Below are positions 60,894-64,000 of a DNA stretch of 64,000 nt, piece by piece. The stretch is from Paraburkholderia ferrariae NBRC 106233 (GTDB lineage: Bacteria > Pseudomonadota > Gammaproteobacteria > Burkholderiales > Burkholderiaceae). Numbering within the stretch: position 1 is the stretch's first letter; each line of letters starts with the position of its first letter. The DNA lies in contig NZ_BAYB01000031.1 in NCBI RefSeq assembly GCF_000685035.1, forward strand, positions 1 to 64,000. Reading direction: 5' to 3'. The position numbers and the translations under genes were made by a program. The notes under the pieces are model-generated. The model saw only the letters and a list, made by a program, of their open reading frames with translations, made no database searches and had not been told where the DNA came from.

Positions 60894-62411
60894 TCAGGCG
60901 AGCGACGCCTCGAACACGCGCCGGTAGTTGCCGCCCAGCAGCAGATCGACCTCGGCGGCCGAGAACCCCACGGCCAGCAGCGCGCTGCCGAGTTCCGGCA
61001 ACTGCTCGTAGCTGCGAAAGACGGGCGGCGAGATGAAGCCCAGCATATCGGTGCCGAGGCCCACATGCTCCACGCCCACGATATCGGCCATATGCCGGAA
61101 GCCTTCGGCCATGCCGGCGATGCTGTGGAACGAGCCCGAACTGGGCCACACGCCGATCACGCCGCCGGTCTGCGCAATGGCGCGTGCGTGATCGGGGCTG
61201 ACGAGGCGGCTGCGCTCGCGCGGATGCAGCGAGAGCGCGGTATGCGAAAGCACGAGCGGCTTCGTCGTGACTGCGGCGGCGCGCTTCACGAGATCGTAGG
61301 TGCCGTGCGCGACATCCACCACGATGCCGAGCCGGTTGCAGCGCCGCACCACGTCCGCGCCGAAATCGGTCAGGCCGCCGTGCACGGGTGCTTCGGTCTG
61401 GATATCGCCAAGCTCGTTCACGCGATAGTGCGTGAGTTGCAGATGGCGGAGCTGGTGCAGCGTATAAGCCTCATCGACGCGGTCGATCTGGCCTTCGAGA
61501 AAATCGGCGCCCTCGGCCGCAATGATGGCGCGCGGGGCGCCCGACGACGAAGCGTCCAGCATGGCGGCGCTCGTGATGATTTCCAGCTGCTCGCGTGCCG
61601 CGAGTGCCTTCGCGCGCGCGAATTCCTGCTGGCCGAGATAGTACAGTTCGCCCGGATCGGGCTGCCGCCAGGCTTCGAAACGCTTGCGGTCGGCCGAGAC
61701 GCGCGTGACCACCGTATCGGTCACGATGGCGAGGCACAGCACGTTCATGCCGCCCGCGCGCATGGAGGCGCTAACGGGGGTGAACGGCCGGTTCGCGCCG
61801 ATCTCCGGGTTGCGCGAGACGATGACGTGGCCCGCGTGGCTGTGCATGTCGATCGTCAGCGTATTGGCCGACGGCTGCCACGCAGGTGCGGGTGCGCTTG
61901 CCGGTGCGCTTGCCGGCGCGGGGGCCGATGCAGACGCCGCCGACTCCGACGCCGCGGCATCAGCGGGCTCCGTGTAATGCGCGAAGCGCCCCGGCGCGCA
62001 GGCAGCGAGGCCCAGCGCCGCGCCCGCGGCCAGGAAGGCGCGGCGGCTCATCGGCGCCTGCGTGGCGGCGGCCAGCGCGGCGTCTTCGAGCCGGTAGCGC
62101 CAGCCTGCGGGATCGTCGTGGAGGCGCATCAGGCGGCCGCGCACGCGTACCGGCCCGGCCGTGACAGGCACCGCATGCCGCGTTTCGACCTCCACGCACG
62201 AAAGCGGGTCGCGCGGCACGCAGCCACCGCAGCACGGCTCTTCGGCGGCGAGCAGGAAGTAGTCCGCGTGCGCGGCCTGCGGGTCGAGCGGAATCATCCA
62301 GCCCGTCATTTCCACGGCGGTGGCGTGGGTCGCGGCGGCGCTGTCGTCGCGGATGGCGGGCCAGTCGGTTTGCGGCGGCGTGCGTGATGGATGAGCGGTC
62401 AGGATCGGCAT
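60894..62411 (-). CDS. Membrane dipeptidase (peptidase M19) with N-terminal extension
   Basis: A 505-residue reading frame. The C-terminal 340 residues are a peptidase M19 dipeptidase: IDMHSHAGHVIV with the first metal ligands, the metal-bridging Glu in IIAAEGADFLEG, LTHYRVNELGD, LGIVVDVAHG and PLVLSHTALS, and GLGTDMLGF. Residue 121 is a Met starting SRRAFLAAGAALGLAAC, a Tat-type signal with a lipobox. The 120 residues before it form a small Cys-rich domain (MTGWMIPLDPQAAHADYFLLAAEEPCCGGC) similar to DUF3299-like metal-binding proteins. Either this is a fused protein or a separate gene reads into a dipeptidase starting at 62051. The dipeptidase itself would be exported. Confidence 0.83.
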   Translation of the reverse strand: MPILTAHPSRTPPQTDWPAIRDDSAAATHATAVEMTGWMIPLDPQAAHADYFLLAAEEPCCGGCVPRDPLSCVEVETRHAVPVTAGPVRVRGRLMRLHDDPAGWRYRLEDAALAAATQAPMSRRAFLAAGAALGLAACAPGRFAHYTEPADAAASESAASASAPAPASAPASAPAPAWQPSANTLTIDMHSHAGHVIVSRNPEIGANRPFTPVSASMRAGGMNVLCLAIVTDTVVTRVSADRKRFEAWRQPDPGELYYLGQQEFARAKALAAREQLEIITSAAMLDASSSGAPRAIIAAEGADFLEGQIDRVDEAYTLHQLRHLQLTHYRVNELGDIQTEAPVHGGLTDFGADVVRRCNRLGIVVDVAHGTYDLVKRAAAVTTKPLVLSHTALSLHPRERSRLVSPDHARAIAQTGGVIGVWPSSGSFHSIAGMAEGFRHMADIVGVEHVGLGTDMLGFISPPVFRSYEQLPELGSALLAVGFSAAEVDLLLGGNYRRVFEASLA

Positions 62412-62712
62412 GGTCTGCGTCGGCTACTGGGTGCGGTAAAGATCGTCGATTAAGGCGCGTGGGAGCGTCAACGGATACTTCAACGCGCGACGGCCAGAAA
62501 TCCGTCGCTGACCGGTGCCGACGACGGGATTGCCTTTCAGTTTGTCAGGTGTCCTTCGGGCTATTGCCGGGTGGCGCGGCCCGGTGATCTGGCCTACATT
62601 TCCCGTTGCAAGCGCCGCTCGGGCTTCTCGCGCCGCGGCGTGCACCTTCGGGCGCAAGCGCGCACGGACGCGTCCCGACACTGAGCGGTGGTGCGACCTC
62701 GCGGAGGAGACC
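62412..62712. other. Divergent intergenic region
   Basis: Spacer between the dipeptidase and the permease gene. No gene, repeat or clear operator was found. It must contain both promoters. Confidence 0.4.
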
Positions 62713-64000
62713 ATGTCCACCCTGAACAAAATGTGGCGGTTGATTGCCGGTGCGCCGCTCGATCCCCTCGACCCGCGCACGCGCCATGTCATCGCCGTCA
62801 CGCCCTTGCTGGCCTGGGTCGGACTGGGTGCCGACGGGCTCTCTTCGTCGTGCTACGGTCCGGAAGAAGCGTTCCTCGCGCTCGGGCAGCATACGCCGCT
62901 CGCGCTCTTTCTCGCGCTGGCAACCGCGCTCACCGTCTTCATCATCGCGCTCGGCTACAACCAGGTGATCGAGCTGTTCCCCACGGGCGGCGGCGGCTAC
63001 CGCGTGGCGACCGCGCTGCTCGGGCCCAAGCCGGGGCTCGTCTCGGGCGCCGCGCTGCTGGTCGATTACGTGCTGACCGTGGCGACCTCGCTGGCGAGCG
63101 GCGTCGATGCGTTCTTCAGCCTCCTGCCGGTCGGCGCGCAGTCCGTCAAGCTCGCCACCGAGCTGATCCTCATCGTGCTGATGACGGGCCTCAACTTTCG
63201 CGGCATGCGCGAATCGATCATGGTGCTGCTGCCGATCTTCATCGGCTTCGTCGTGCTGCACGCGGCGCTCATCGTCTATGGCGTGGCGGTGCACGGCAAC
63301 CATCTCGTGAACATCGTGCCGGACGCCGTGGGCGAAGCGCACGGCATGGCGCATGCGTTCGGTCCCGTGGTGGTGGCGGCGCTCCTCATGCGCGCGTTCT
63401 CGCTGGGCGGCGGGACCTATACGGGCCTCGAAGCCGTATCGAACAACGTGAACATGCTGGCCGAACCGCGCGTGCCCGGCGGCAAGCTCACGATGACCTA
63501 TATGGCCTCGTCGCTCGCCTTCACCGCGGGCGGCATCATCCTGCTCTACATGCTGTGGCATGCGAAGCCGGTGGAGGGCGAGACGCTCAATGCCGTGGTG
63601 TTCGGCAGCGTGATCGATCACCTCGGGCTCGGCTCGGCCTTTGCACGCCACGCGCTGCTCGCGATCGTGCTCGCACTCGAGGCGGGGCTCCTGCTGGTGG
63701 GCGCGCAAACCGGCTTTCTCGACGGTCCCGCGGTGCTCTCCAACATGGCCGTCGATTCGTGGGTGCCGCGTCATTTCCGCGATCTCTCCGCGCGCCTCGT
63801 GCGCCAGAACGGCATTGTGGTGATGGGCGTGGCGAGCCTCGTGATCCTTCTGTGGACGCGCGGCGACGTGTCGGTGCTCGTGGTGCTGTACAGCATCAAC
63901 GTGTTCCTCACCTTCAGCCTTTCGCTGCTCGGCATGTCCGCGTACTGGTGGCAGCACCGCAAGGAAGGCGCGCACTGGTTCAAGCATTTCGTGCTTTCGG
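62713..64000 (+). CDS. APC-superfamily permease (KimA/YdaO-like), partial
   Basis: Inner-membrane secondary transporter; 429 codons are seen and the gene continues past the right edge. It starts MSTLNKMWRLIAGAPLDPLDPRTRHVIAVTPLLAWVGLGADGLSSSCYGPEEAFLALG. This matches the opening of the APC group that includes the potassium importer KimA/YdaO, where SSxAYGxEE-type sequence follows the first helix. Further helices include FPTGGGGYRVATALLGPKPGLVSGAALLVDYVLTVATSLASGVDAF and LEAVSNNVNMLAEPR. GGAGGAGA lies just upstream. Potassium or amino-acid transport cannot be decided without the C-terminal domain. Confidence 0.87.
   Translation, partial: MSTLNKMWRLIAGAPLDPLDPRTRHVIAVTPLLAWVGLGADGLSSSCYGPEEAFLALGQHTPLALFLALATALTVFIIALGYNQVIELFPTGGGGYRVATALLGPKPGLVSGAALLVDYVLTVATSLASGVDAFFSLLPVGAQSVKLATELILIVLMTGLNFRGMRESIMVLLPIFIGFVVLHAALIVYGVAVHGNHLVNIVPDAVGEAHGMAHAFGPVVVAALLMRAFSLGGGTYTGLEAVSNNVNMLAEPRVPGGKLTMTYMASSLAFTAGGIILLYMLWHAKPVEGETLNAVVFGSVIDHLGLGSAFARHALLAIVLALEAGLLLVGAQTGFLDGPAVLSNMAVDSWVPRHFRDLSARLVRQNGIVVMGVASLVILLWTRGDVSVLVVLYSINVFLTFSLSLLGMSAYWWQHRKEGAHWFKHFVLS

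Overview
The window is high-GC DNA from a Burkholderiaceae bacterium, most likely Paraburkholderia or Burkholderia. This rests on the Burkholderiales-type porins, the DUF4148 small secreted proteins, the hopanoid genes hpnI/hpnL and the chromid-style rep-par locus. It looks like the origin region of a secondary replicon (chromid or megaplasmid): parB, parA, five copies of a perfect parS-like palindrome, a Rep_3-type initiator gene and 22 iterons lie together in 1.1-6.6 kb. No rRNA, tRNA, CRISPR array, insertion sequence or prophage was seen.

Layout. 0-0.8 kb: start of ilvA (minus strand) preceded by an isoleucine-rich leader peptide and mutually exclusive hairpins, a textbook transcription attenuator. 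1.1-6.6 kb: partition and replication module. 6.7-24.7 kb: a regulatory and envelope block. It holds a tandem duplicated histidine kinase plus pseudo-response-regulator module around one canonical response regulator, an RND efflux operon (permease, adaptor, outer-membrane factor, coupled by 8-nt overlaps), an orphan response regulator with Glu in place of the phospho-acceptor Asp, a LysR regulator, and two trimeric porins. 25.1-35.8 kb: a sugar-catabolism cluster best read as deoxyribose use: deoC, a two-domain ALDH16-type aldehyde dehydrogenase, an RbsD/FucU mutarotase, a PfkB kinase, an RbsABC-like importer whose ATPase is frameshifted, and a convergent DeoR repressor with recognisable operators.

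36-46.8 kb: NmrA-type oxidoreductase with divergent AraC regulator, a third DUF4148 protein, a 51-residue lipoprotein too short for usual ORF cut-offs, a NiCoT cobalt/nickel transporter under a cobalamin riboswitch, a MarR-MFS pair with a clear operator, an orphan UgpB-like binding protein, and an acyl-CoA dehydrogenase with a divergent LysR gene. 46.9-57.8 kb: alpha/beta hydrolases, an MHYT-GGDEF-EAL c-di-GMP enzyme, a lytic transglycosylase remnant, a TetR-regulated hydrolase/FUSC pair, and two LysR genes each beside an enzyme (quinone oxidoreductase; bicupin). 57.7-64 kb: hpnL, hpnI, a small membrane protein, a Tat-type dipeptidase with an unusual N-terminal extension, and the first part of an APC/KimA-like permease running off the right edge.

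Most points of interest are regulatory: the ilvA attenuator, a helically phased iteron array, receiver domains that have lost phosphorylation chemistry, a B12 riboswitch that can sequester the ribosome site, and several palindromic operators next to their probable regulators.
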